From: a virus
Direction: 5' to 3' (one strand)
Length of the DNA: 23,439 bases
IMG/VR virus record: IMGVR_UViG_3300046003_003235
Span: 1-23,439 of that record
The notes below the pieces were generated by a model. That model searched no databases. It had not been told where the DNA came from and saw only the letters and a list, made by a program, of their open reading frames with translations. A program made the position numbers and the translations under genes. Position 1 is the stretch's first letter; each line of letters starts with the position of its first letter. Below are positions 13,831 to 19,272 of this stretch, piece after piece.

Positions 13831-13834
13831 CAGC

Positions 13835-13862
13835 ATCACACACCGCTTGCGCGGTGTGTGAT
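13835..13862 (+). terminator. 12-bp hairpin after the Ala-rich gene
   Basis: ATCACACACCGC pairs perfectly with its complement around TTGC. It starts four bases after the gene's stop codon. Only TAAAG follows, so it is a weak classical terminator but a stable mRNA end. It is symmetric and could act on both strands. Confidence 0.6.
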
Positions 13863-14042
13863 TAAAGCCTTGCGTCAGATTTCTATGGGCAAGACGTTGT
13901 AGTCCGTGTGGTGCTGGAAAATTTATTTCTCCGTCACCACATGCTACGGACATAACTGCTAAATTCTCCGAGACATGACGGTATGCCACGGGGATACTCA
14001 GTTATGCGAAATAAATAGCTGAGTTTTTGGCACAAAACACGT
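13863..14042. other. Gene-free stretch with nested inverted repeats
   Basis: No ORF with a plausible start was seen here. Inverted pairs include GTCCGT/GTGGTG (about 13902-13913) against CACCAC/ACGGAC (about 13935-13951), and ATAACTG (13952) against CAGTTAT (near 14000). An ACTCAG...CTGAGT stem followed by TTTTT ends near 14037. This could be a small structured RNA with its own terminator, or the left flank of the origin. Confidence 0.4.
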
Positions 14043-14363
14043 TGTACCGATGTACCGATCTTTTTGAGTTCAGTTGGGAAACCAAACATCCCTGTCTCCT
14101 AAACATGGGTCGTCGGTTTACATACTAATTCGGCCTTAAATTTCGGTACATTGGTACAATTATACGTATTACGTATATATATCAAGCACTTAGCTATGTA
14201 CCAAAGTTGTACCAAAGTTGTCCCGAATGTACCAAAATCCTGTGGATAACCTGTGGATAACCTGTGGATAACTTTTGTGCAGTGCAACACGTAAAAATCG
14301 CTGCCTGTGGATAACTTTCGTTTTTAAACACTGTACCGAAATTTGGACTAAGTTTCGGTACAG
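14043..14363. other. Putative replication origin: iterons, AT-rich tract and DnaA boxes
   Basis: Four exact TGTGGATAA sequences (complement of the DnaA box TTATCCACA) lie at 14241, 14252, 14263 and 14306; the first three are 11 bp apart. Around them are about ten copies of a TGTACCRAA-type iteron: 14043, 14051, 14197, 14208, 14219 (degenerate), 14228 and 14332, with inverted copies at 14142, 14150 and 14354. The 14332 and 14354 copies form a perfect 11-bp inverted repeat (14331-14341/14353-14363). An AT-rich tract (about 14157-14183) could be the melting element. This is the layout of an iteron origin that recruits host DnaA. The iteron-binding protein is not identified. Confidence 0.8.
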
Positions 14364-14395
14364 CCCAAATGCATAGCTTTATGCCATTTGGAACA

Positions 14396-14413
14396 CCCAC
14401 TCTTTCGAGTGGG
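14396..14413 (+). terminator. Hairpin with T-rich leader (cassette copy 3)
   Basis: CCCACTC pairs with GAGTGGG around TTTC, followed by CGATTATTTTCGTTTGTG. The tail is nearly the same as that after the 13466 and 15111 hairpins. It precedes the gene at 14454. Confidence 0.6.
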
Positions 14414-14453
14414 CGATTATTTTCGTTTGTGTCTATATCCCAAAGGAATAAGC

Positions 14454-14699
14454 ATGAACATGACTCTGTTACACGGTTCATTCGAGCCGCTATTGTACGG
14501 CGTAATAATCTTTCTCGGCATCTTCTCAATGATGTACAAGCTCAAGCACCAAATGTGGTTGAGCTTCTTCTCCGAGGTCTTTGTCTTCTGGCTTGTCTTC
14601 AAGCTACACGGCGGCACGATGCAAGGTGGCTTCGCAGCTACGGTTGCAGCACTCATCGCAGGTCTCGTGCTTCCTCTACTATTTAGGAGTAAGAAATGA
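14454..14699 (+). CDS. Small membrane protein (81 aa)
   Basis: The start at 14454 follows AAAGGAA at good spacing; an upstream in-frame ATG at 14388 would read through the hairpin and lacks a site. The 81-aa protein has hydrophobic segments at about residues 13-29, 36-50 and 57-76, so two or three membrane passes, and ends in RSKK. It lies to the right of the origin and overlaps the next gene by 4 bases. No family recognised. Early small membrane proteins in phages often alter the host envelope, but no specific role can be given. Confidence 0.7.
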   Translation: MNMTLLHGSFEPLLYGVIIFLGIFSMMYKLKHQMWLSFFSEVFVFWLVFKLHGGTMQGGFAATVAALIAGLVLPLLFRSKK

Positions 14700-14935
14700 G
14701 CGACGTATATCAAAACGCTGCATTTTTCTTAATTGAAAGACACGAATCTGTTGAGCTTCTTGATGAAGAAAACGGCAACCTTGTTATTCATTACCTAAGC
14801 AACGGCAAATATGCGGTTAGCGAATGGGATGAAGGTTGTTTCGACGAACAATTCAATACTGTTGTCGATCTAACCAACGCTAAGAACATCATTAAACGCT
14901 GGTTTAGAAACCTCGACAAACTCAACTCGTTATAG
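14696..14935 (+). CDS. Small acidic protein, unknown (79 aa)
   Basis: The ATG overlaps the previous stop as ATGA and has AGGAG upstream. The 79-aa product is acidic, with AFFLIERHESVELLDEENGN at its start (residues 9-28), a beta-hairpin pattern (LVIHYLSNGKYAVSEW) and a helical, basic end (AKNIIKRWFRNLDKL). No family recognised. It is translationally coupled to the membrane protein before it and is followed by another tiny gene after nine bases, so the three form one operon. Confidence 0.65.
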   Translation: MSDVYQNAAFFLIERHESVELLDEENGNLVIHYLSNGKYAVSEWDEGCFDEQFNTVVDLTNAKNIIKRWFRNLDKLNSL

Positions 14936-14944
14936 GCGTAAGAA

Positions 14945-15103
14945 ATGATCGACTGGTACACAGAAGGACTCGGCCGTATGTATAACGGTCATTACTGGAT
15001 GTGCGAATACGCACGTTATACAGGTCACTTTGTTGACGATTTCGGAAACATGGTGCGTGTCTATGCACCCGATGAACAAGGTATTCATCACCTAATGCCT
15101 TAA
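14945..15103 (+). CDS. Small Tyr/Gly-rich protein (52 aa)
   Basis: I read this short ORF directly: ATG at 14945, stop TAA at 15101-15103. It starts MIDWYTEGLGRMYNGHYWMC and contains VDDFGNMVRVYAPDEQG before ending in HHLMP. It is rich in Tyr, Gly, His and acidic residues. A weak ribosome-binding site (GGCGTAAGAA) precedes it. It follows the 79-aa gene by nine bases and is directly followed by a terminator-like hairpin, so it is probably the last gene of this small operon. No family recognised. Confidence 0.6.
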   Translation: MIDWYTEGLGRMYNGHYWMCEYARYTGHFVDDFGNMVRVYAPDEQGIHHLMP

Positions 15104-15110
15104 CCACACG

Positions 15111-15145
15111 CACCGCCTCAATAGAGGCGGTGTTTATTTTCTTTT
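15111..15145 (+). terminator. Terminator-like hairpin (cassette copy 4)
   Basis: A perfect 9-bp stem CACCGCCTC with its complement around AATA (15111-15132) is followed by TTTATTTTCTTTT, the same tail as copy 2. It closes the 14454-15103 operon. Confidence 0.72.
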
Positions 15146-15168
15146 ACGTAGTCGCCTTTGACTACGTA
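15145..15168 (+). promoter_or_regulatory. 9-bp hairpin between terminator and ribosome-binding site
   Basis: TACGTAGTC pairs perfectly with its complement across a 6-base loop. It ends two bases before CTGGAG, the ribosome-binding site of the 62-aa gene. A similar second hairpin follows cassette copy 2. It may protect the mRNA 5' end or control access to the site. Confidence 0.55.
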
Positions 15169-15182
15169 ACTGGAGATTAACT

Positions 15183-15371
15183 ATGTGGACTGAACAACTG
15201 TCTGTTGAACAACTCGTTGCCCTGAACATGGGTGACGAAGATTGGAAGGATTTAGAACCTCTCGCATTAGATAACGGCTGCTATCGAGCAGCTACGTCCG
15301 AGGTTGAGAAGTCGAACTACCTCGAAGCTGAACCCATGGGGCTTGTGTTCAACCCTGTGTTCGACCAGTGA
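15183..15371 (+). CDS. Small acidic protein, unknown (62 aa)
   Basis: A 62-aa product, acidic, starting MWTEQLSVEQLVALNMGDED and ending in MGLVFNPVFDQ. The first half is helical. GGAG stands well placed before the ATG. No family recognised and no enzymatic motif. It sits alone between hairpins, like the other small early genes here. Bases 15372-15578 after it hold only a short hairpin (GTAGCG with CGCTAC, 15376-15398) and no gene that I can support. Confidence 0.62.
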   Translation: MWTEQLSVEQLVALNMGDEDWKDLEPLALDNGCYRAATSEVEKSNYLEAEPMGLVFNPVFDQ

Positions 15372-15578
15372 GCGCGTAGCGAGCAACCCTCGCGCTACAC
15401 ATCTTAGAAATGGCTACGTAGTTGGTAGCGGCGGACGGTTAAACACCGGCGTGGTTGGCACCCACTTGCTCATAAATCAGCCTTACACACTTAGCAAACT
15501 GTACATCCAGTCGGAGAGCTGCGCCCGTAGAGCATCTGCTCACGCAGCACCTATTCCATCCATTCAAGGAGCATCACC

Positions 15579-16634
15579 ATGTCACACGCACAAAATGTTT
15601 TCTCAATCACCACCCGCACACAAGCTCTGGTTGCGCACCCACTGATCAAGCGCGCAAACCTTGGCTTCACGCTTGAACAGCCCTTCAGCTGGTCTCTGAT
15701 CAACGCAGCGTCTGTCCTCGCACGTATGCCGCAAGAGTCCAGCCCTGAATTCGACCCAGTACGTGTCGACCAGATGAAGATCAAATGCGCCAACCTACGT
15801 CACTTCAACAGGCAAGTCGGTAGCAACGATGTCGGTATGCACGCTATCGCACAGTGCCTACGTACAGAGGAAGAAATCCCTCTGGATGCGATCAAGCAGC
15901 AAGCTCGTGACCGCGTCAAGATTGAGCGCCGTAGCGGTAAGTGCAGCGCAGCCAACGTTTCAGCACGCTACACCTTCCTCGTAAGTTCCATGTACGAGGC
16001 AGCTCAAGCTAAGCATCGCGAGATTAAGCTTCTGTTGGACGAGGTGTATTACATCTGCAACCGCAGTGATGAGCAGCTCAGCTCACATGAGGCTAGCGGC
16101 ATCATCCACACAGGCGACACGTTCGAGGATCACGAGTTGGTTGATTACGACGCATACGACTACGTTATCGAGTCTCTACTCGACCGCTGTACGATGCCGA
16201 TCGTCAAGGCTACCGAGGAAGTGCAACGCGTGATGGACAAGACGTACCGCGTGTCTGCACTCAGCACAGCACAGCTCCTGATGACCGAGCTCAAGAAATT
16301 GGGTGAGGAAGTGGGTATCAGCTGGGCTAAGCTCGATGCAGAGACCGCTGCGATCAACGCTGAACTCGACGCCGTACAAGGTGCCGAGGCTCAAAGTGAC
16401 GCAGAGATCGACGCACTGTGTGACGACAGCTGGTTGCCTGCAGCCGAGACAGCACAGACCAAGTCTCAACCGCAGCGTACGACCATCAAGTCTCCAGAGC
16501 GTCTCGCACGCGAGGCAGAGGAAGCACGTATCACCAGTGTTGATGCTGCACTCAAGGAAGCAACCGCTGCTAAGAAGGCTCGGGCGGCTGCAAAGAAAGC
16601 AGCCAAGAGCTCTGAACTAGCTTCACAAGCGTAA
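15579..16634 (+). CDS. 351-aa protein with basic Lys/Ala tail, unknown
   Basis: No family is recognised for this 351-aa protein. Residues 1-230 look globular: FTLEQPFSWSLINAASVLAR (about 30-49), a region around CANLRHFNRQVGSNDVG, and KIERRSGKCSAANVSARYTF (about 114-133), which is basic and may contact nucleic acid. A helical acidic section (about 235-280) precedes a histone-like tail of Ala and Lys (about 315-345). The AAGGAG ribosome-binding site and a 15-bp hairpin after the stop suggest strong expression. It is the largest gene of the early small-gene region and could be a DNA-binding or nucleoid-modifying protein; that is inference from composition only. Confidence 0.7.
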   Translation: MSHAQNVFSITTRTQALVAHPLIKRANLGFTLEQPFSWSLINAASVLARMPQESSPEFDPVRVDQMKIKCANLRHFNRQVGSNDVGMHAIAQCLRTEEEIPLDAIKQQARDRVKIERRSGKCSAANVSARYTFLVSSMYEAAQAKHREIKLLLDEVYYICNRSDEQLSSHEASGIIHTGDTFEDHELVDYDAYDYVIESLLDRCTMPIVKATEEVQRVMDKTYRVSALSTAQLLMTELKKLGEEVGISWAKLDAETAAINAELDAVQGAEAQSDAEIDALCDDSWLPAAETAQTKSQPQRTTIKSPERLAREAEEARITSVDAALKEATAAKKARAAAKKAAKSSELASQA

Positions 16635-16639
16635 CACCT

Positions 16640-16677
16640 GACCGCCCACTACTCAGAACATCGAGTAGTGGGCGGTC
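16640..16677 (+). terminator. 15-bp hairpin after the 351-aa gene
   Basis: GACCGCCCACTACTC pairs without mismatch with 16663-16677 around an 8-base loop. It begins six bases after the stop codon. Followed by ATTTAAC. It separates the early genes from the next promoter-like element. Confidence 0.75.
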
Positions 16678-16720
16678 ATTTAACAGCGCTCGTCCACTAT
16701 GGGCAAGTAAACGTTTACCC

Positions 16721-16742
16721 ACCTGACATACTCTGATACTCT
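16721..16742 (+). promoter_or_regulatory. Promoter-like CTCTGA tandem for the accessory operon
   Basis: ACCTGA (16721-16726) and CTCTGA (16731-16736), 10 bp apart, run into TACTCT (16737-16742). It is the first rightward copy of the element and directly precedes the leader with two tiny peptides. A CGTGTC/GACACG hairpin (near 16744-16766) would be at the start of the transcript. Confidence 0.62.
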
Positions 16743-16777
16743 CCGTGTCAGAGCACTTAAGACACGAGGAAAAGATC

Positions 16778-16810
16778 ATGGCAACGTTAGCTCTCACACG
16801 CTCATCTTAA
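16778..16810 (+). CDS. 10-residue leader peptide
   Basis: The reading frame MATLALTRSS has a GAGGAAA ribosome-binding site at good spacing. Its last six codons including the stop form the left arm and loop of the terminator-like hairpin that follows. A ribosome on this peptide would block the stem, as in transcription attenuation. Leu, Thr and Ser recur, but no single amino acid dominates, so the signal is unclear. Confidence 0.5.
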   Translation: MATLALTRSS

Positions 16811-16825
16811 GAGCGTGTGAGTTTT
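16793..16825 (+). terminator. Hairpin plus TTTT overlapping the leader peptide
   Basis: An 11-bp perfect stem (16793-16803 with 16811-16821) with a 7-base loop is followed by TTTTC. It looks like an intrinsic terminator or attenuator. The right arm could also pair in part with CTCAC near 16855-16859, offering an alternative fold. Confidence 0.65.
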
Positions 16826-16877
16826 CATTTGCACCTATAACAACATAAAGCTCTCACTTAACCTAAAGGAGAACGAC

Positions 16878-16907
16878 ATGTTCAAAACTTACCACTACTT
16901 ATTATGA
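16878..16907 (+). CDS. 9-residue second leader peptide
   Basis: MFKTYHYLL has a strong AAAGGAG ribosome-binding site. It ends 12 bases before another hairpin. Two tiny, well-initiated ORFs in a row, each next to a stem, argue for a regulatory leader instead of chance. Confidence 0.45.
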   Translation: MFKTYHYLL

Positions 16908-16919
16908 AACCACCTTCTT

Positions 16920-16941
16920 AGAGCTGCGCAAGCGGCTCTTT
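16920..16941 (+). terminator. Hairpin with GCAA tetraloop
   Basis: An 8-bp stem (one G-T pair) closed by a GCAA loop, arms 16920-16927 and 16932-16939, followed by TT. GNRA loops are unusually stable. The short T run makes it a weak terminator. Confidence 0.5.
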
Positions 16942-16945
16942 AGGC

Positions 16946-17015
16946 AAGCAGCTGAGTATTAAACGATCGAGCCAAGACACCTCAAGTGTCCGTGCGCGTG
17001 GATGCTGAGCTGCTT
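16946..17015 (+). ncRNA. 70-base structured leader element
   Basis: AAGCAGCT (16946-16953) pairs with AGCTGCTT (17008-17015), closing a 54-base interior that includes a GACAC/GTGTC hairpin (16976-16990). It ends five bases before AAAGGAG of the DUF2591 gene. It is tRNA-sized but has no T-arm or anticodon arm of proper form. It could be a cis-acting control of that gene. Confidence 0.4.
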
Positions 17016-17033
17016 ACTTAAAGGAGAATTGCT

Positions 17034-17363
17034 ATGAAGACTTCAGAACTACAAGACCTTGCTCTAAATTATGCAGTGGCACTTGCTTTGAAAATCACAC
17101 CTGTCGTAAGTATTCAAAGTATCACCAATCGAACATTTGAACCTTCAAGTAAATGGTCACAAGGTGGCCCGATCATTGAGCGGGAGAAGATCAGCGTAAT
17201 TGGGTACACGGATCAGTGGGAAGCATGCGCAGACGTCGGTATCTACGTCGACAATTACCAAGGTGATTGGATAAGCGGCCCCACAGCCCTGATCGCAGCT
17301 ATGCGCTGCTACGTTGCCAGCAAGATAGGTGATGAGGTTGAGATACCGAAGGAACTACTATGA
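17034..17363 (+). CDS. DUF2591 family phage protein
   Basis: The 109-aa protein fits DUF2591: LNYAVALALK near the N-terminus (residues 12-21), a FEPSSKWSQGGPIIEREKI section in outline (about 35-53), and a typical end with GPTALIAAMRCYVASKIGDE and VEIPKEL (about 82-108). The family is common in the accessory regions of phages and prophages of gammaproteobacteria; its biochemical role is unknown. A strong AAAGGAG precedes the ATG, after a long structured leader. It leads an operon in which most genes overlap by 1-4 bases. Confidence 0.82.
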   Translation: MKTSELQDLALNYAVALALKITPVVSIQSITNRTFEPSSKWSQGGPIIEREKISVIGYTDQWEACADVGIYVDNYQGDWISGPTALIAAMRCYVASKIGDEVEIPKELL

Positions 17364-17455
17364 ACCTACAAGAACGCCTCGCCGCCGAAGGCGGTCGCGC
17401 CTGCAACGACTTGTTAGGTGCGGCGGCAACTACAGAGAAAGGCAACGACAAATGA
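17360..17455 (+). CDS. 31-aa small ORF, unknown
   Basis: Short ORF read directly, overlapping the previous and next genes by 4 bases each (ATGA at both ends). MNLQERLAAEGGRACNDLLG, then Ala/Thr and a charged end. The double coupling suggests it is translated, although it may serve mainly to couple its neighbours. Confidence 0.45.
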   Translation: MNLQERLAAEGGRACNDLLGAAATTEKGNDK

Positions 17456-17688
17456 AGGGCGAACAACTCTCCAGAATGCTTGTGCTGGCAACCAACCGAC
17501 ACGACGGCCAGTTTGACAAGGGCGGCAACCCGTACATCCTGCACCCGCTGAAGGTCATGCACTACCTGAAGACTGACGACGAGGAACTGATGTGTATCGC
17601 ACTTGGGCATGACCTTGTAGAGGATACGTTCAAGCGCGTTGAGGATGGTATTGGAACGCTGAGATACAACGGTTTTTCGGAGGACTAG
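17452..17688 (+). CDS. Short HD-domain (SpoT-like) protein, C-terminally truncated
   Basis: Beginning at the ATG at 17452 the product is 78 aa. It carries the first part of an HD hydrolase like the (p)ppGpp hydrolase domain: HDGQFDKGGNPYILHPLKV (residues 17-35, His31) and ALGHDLVEDT (50-59, His53/Asp54 and Glu57/Asp58). The family normally continues with several more helices and a further metal ligand. Here the chain stops at GFSED, soon after the HD motif. It may be a decayed or minimal version, or bind without hydrolysis. The downstream gene does not continue the domain in any frame I could see. Confidence 0.72.
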   Translation: MKGEQLSRMLVLATNRHDGQFDKGGNPYILHPLKVMHYLKTDDEELMCIALGHDLVEDTFKRVEDGIGTLRYNGFSED

Positions 17689-17690
17689 AG

Positions 17691-18041
17691 ATGGACTCAC
17701 TAAAGAATGACAGGCATACCATTATGGTACTTGCTGAACTCCGCAAAGACCTAGCAGAGCGAGAGGCTGAGACAGTTAAGCTACGGAATGTTCTTTTTGC
17801 TTCTGATGAATTGCTGCGGAGTCTAGAAAACTCGGGTGGGTTTTACGGGTTATGCGTAATGGAAGCTAACCAAGCAGTCCTATCCACCCCACCAAGCACC
17901 AGTTATTTGGAGCAGTGGGAGCATGAGCGGTACGGGGAGCCTGTTGGTCACTTCTTCAAAAATCATAATGGTTTTCTAAAGCAAGCTGGCGACCCAATAG
18001 GGTTCCCGGACATGTTGCCACTCTACACACGAAAGGATTGA
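17691..18041 (+). CDS. Phage accessory protein with LPLYT-type C-terminus
   Basis: A 116-aa product with an N-terminal coiled coil (about 12-45), then a TSYLEQWEHERYGEPVGHFF section in outline and the end LPLYTRKD. The EPVGHF...PLYT ending is a recurrent tail in small phage proteins, often after a variable coiled-coil front; function unknown. GGAGGA lies six bases before the ATG. It is followed by the next gene with a one-base overlap (TGATG). Confidence 0.65.
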   Translation: MDSLKNDRHTIMVLAELRKDLAEREAETVKLRNVLFASDELLRSLENSGGFYGLCVMEANQAVLSTPPSTSYLEQWEHERYGEPVGHFFKNHNGFLKQAGDPIGFPDMLPLYTRKD

Positions 18042-18379
18042 TGATGCTAAAACTGTGGATGAATCCCCTACGTCCGGTAGAAGAAAACCTAGAAATTGCA
18101 GATGGCGAGATTGATCGCTTTCAAGAAGAAATCGCCTCACTCAAGGAGCAGCTTGCCGAGTGCAAGAAGGATGCGGAGCTTCTTGAATCAATAGCTCAGT
18201 ACCTATACAAGTTACTTGATGACATTGACACAATAGGGGACATGGCTAAAGAAGATGACGTTCTATATCGCGTATTAGTAGAAAAGACCCAAGTGAAAAA
18301 GGGTCAGGTTGTAGCTGAGTGTGATGGCTATACAGTTACTTTTATTAGTACAGCAATAGCACAGAAGGAGGAAGCATGA
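18041..18379 (+). CDS. Coiled-coil protein, unknown (112 aa)
   Basis: Two adjacent ATG codons (18041 and 18044) may start this gene; AGGA lies three or six bases before them, so 18044 has the better spacing. An in-frame TTG at 18038 is less likely. The protein has a long acidic coiled coil (about 14-70, with EIDRFQEEIASLKEQLAEC in outline) and a small beta-rich end (GQVVAECDGYTVTFIST). No family recognised. It overlaps the next gene by 4 bases. Confidence 0.6.
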   Translation: MMLKLWMNPLRPVEENLEIADGEIDRFQEEIASLKEQLAECKKDAELLESIAQYLYKLLDDIDTIGDMAKEDDVLYRVLVEKTQVKKGQVVAECDGYTVTFISTAIAQKEEA

Positions 18380-18531
18380 GCAAGGAAATGACAGTGCTAG
18401 ACCTACAAGACGACGATGCTCTGCGCTTCGTCCAACGGGTTCTTGAGTCAGATGCTACCGAGGCTGACCGTGAGGCTGCTAGGCAGATGATTATCGAGAT
18501 CAGAACGAGGCTACGAAAGGGGGAAGCATGA
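18376..18531 (+). CDS. 51-aa helical protein, unknown
   Basis: Read directly: ATG at 18376 overlapping the previous stop as ATGA, with AAGGAGGAA upstream, and stop TGA at 18529. The product starts MSKEMTVLDLQDDDALRFVQ, and its second half (REAARQMIIEIRTRLRKG) is a basic helix. No family is recognised. It overlaps the next gene by 4 bases. Strong ribosome-binding site and double coupling support translation. Confidence 0.6.
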   Translation: MSKEMTVLDLQDDDALRFVQRVLESDATEADREAARQMIIEIRTRLRKGEA

Positions 18532-18614
18532 GCAAGATGGTAGCTATCGTCTGTGTGTTTATCACGCTTCTATACGCCATTCCTCTATGGTGGCCTGTTA
18601 TTGAGCGGTACTGA
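18528..18614 (+). CDS. 28-aa single-pass membrane peptide
   Basis: Start ATG at 18528 with GGGGGAA upstream, overlapping the previous gene as ATGA. The peptide is nearly one hydrophobic helix (VAIVCVFITLLYAIPLWW, residues 5-22) with a basic start (MSKM) and a polar end (IERY). Small membrane peptides of this type are common in phage early regions. No specific role can be read. Confidence 0.55.
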   Translation: MSKMVAIVCVFITLLYAIPLWWPVIERY

Positions 18615-18615
18615 A

Positions 18616-18870
18616 ATGAAAGACACCTACCCTAGCCAGTGTCCTCGCTGTCTTAAACATCTAGGTATCAGGTACGACGATCCACGGATTCATACCTGCA
18701 CACCAACTGCTGCATGGCGCGAGATGGAGCAAGAGAACAAGCGGCTGCGTGATGCTCTACTTGATGTGTTGCGCCGCATTGAAAACTCTGAAGAGTGGTG
18801 GATTAACGACCCTGACCGTGGAGGTTTTGACACAGATATGATCGAAGCGGCACTAAAGGAAACGAAATGA
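18616..18870 (+). CDS. Zinc-ribbon plus coiled-coil protein (84 aa)
   Basis: The ATG at 18616 lies one base after the previous stop; a longer frame starting at 18553 would overlap the membrane peptide and has no support. The first 35 residues hold CPRC (9-12) and HTC (about 32-34), a likely zinc knuckle. A helix follows (AWREMEQENKRLRDALLDVL in outline, about 38-57), then an acidic end (DPDRGGFDTDMIEAAL). The layout is common in phage accessory proteins, function unknown. Confidence 0.62.
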   Translation: MKDTYPSQCPRCLKHLGIRYDDPRIHTCTPTAAWREMEQENKRLRDALLDVLRRIENSEEWWINDPDRGGFDTDMIEAALKETK

Positions 18871-18992
18871 CTAAACAACAATACCTAGAACTTATCCAGC
18901 TACTTTCGGCGCTTGAGTCGTGGTCTTTCTCTTGCAAGACGAACCTACCTGATCACATGCATGAGCAGCTTTGCCATTGCGATGTTAAGTAA
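18867..18992 (+). CDS. 41-aa small phage protein, unknown
   Basis: Short ORF read directly, overlapping the previous stop as ATGA. MTKQQYLELIQLLSALESWS, then FSCKTNLPDHMHEQLCHCDV: the ALESW...LPDHMHEQL pattern recurs in small phage proteins of this size. Three Cys and three His near the end could bind metal. It ends 12 bases before the next gene. Confidence 0.55.
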   Translation: MTKQQYLELIQLLSALESWSFSCKTNLPDHMHEQLCHCDVK

Positions 18993-19004
18993 GGAGATTT
19001 TGAA

Positions 19005-19262
19005 ATGACCAAAGATGACTTGGTTAAATTTGCGGAGGTTTGCGATCTAGGGGAAGTGACAGGACCTCTCAACACATTACTAGATCACGAATGGGAAGAT
19101 TTACATCGCTTCGCCCAACTAATCGAGAACGCTACGCTTGAGAAGGCTGCGGCAGCTTGCGAGAACGTTGTGGGTGAATCTGATGAACGCGATTGGATAA
19201 TTAATACAGCCTGTTTGTGCGCAAAAACTATACGCAAACTTTCAAACTCTGACGCACTCTGA
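19005..19262 (+). CDS. Small phage accessory protein (85 aa), unknown
   Basis: An 85-aa helical protein with DLHRFAQLIENATLEKAAAACEN (about 32-54 in outline), a pattern seen in accessory proteins of many phages and prophages, where this helix is often fused to variable ends. AAGGAG precedes the ATG. Its last codons and stop (Ser-Asp-Ala-Leu, TGA) are written in the promoter-like boxes of the next transcription unit. Confidence 0.62.
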   Translation: MTKDDLVKFAEVCDLGEVTGPLNTLLDHEWEDLHRFAQLIENATLEKAAAACENVVGESDERDWIINTACLCAKTIRKLSNSDAL

Positions 19263-19268
19263 TAGACT
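19247..19268 (+). promoter_or_regulatory. Promoter-like CTCTGA tandem for the replication module
   Basis: Two exact CTCTGA boxes (19247-19252, 19257-19262) are 10 bp apart, followed by TAGACT (19263-19268). The second box contains the stop codon of the upstream gene. The expected start is about 19275, inside or just before the leader hairpin of the primase-helicase gene. Confidence 0.68.
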
Positions 19269-19272
19269 ATTT

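Noticed and set aside
14241-14314. TGTGGATAA repeats as a CRISPR array
   Set aside because: Repeat units are only about 9-11 bp with 2-bp gaps; they match DnaA boxes, and there are no spacers of proper length.
16946-17015. A tRNA gene in the 70-base structured leader
   Set aside because: The closing stem and length are suggestive, but there is no T-loop consensus, the inner stem has a 5-base loop and not a 7-base anticodon loop, and there is no D-arm.
2183-19268. Ordinary sigma-70 promoters with -35 boxes at the CTCTGA sites
   Set aside because: At 17-bp spacing from the -10-like hexamers no TTGACA-like sequence is seen in the copies I checked; the conserved part is the CTCTGA tandem.
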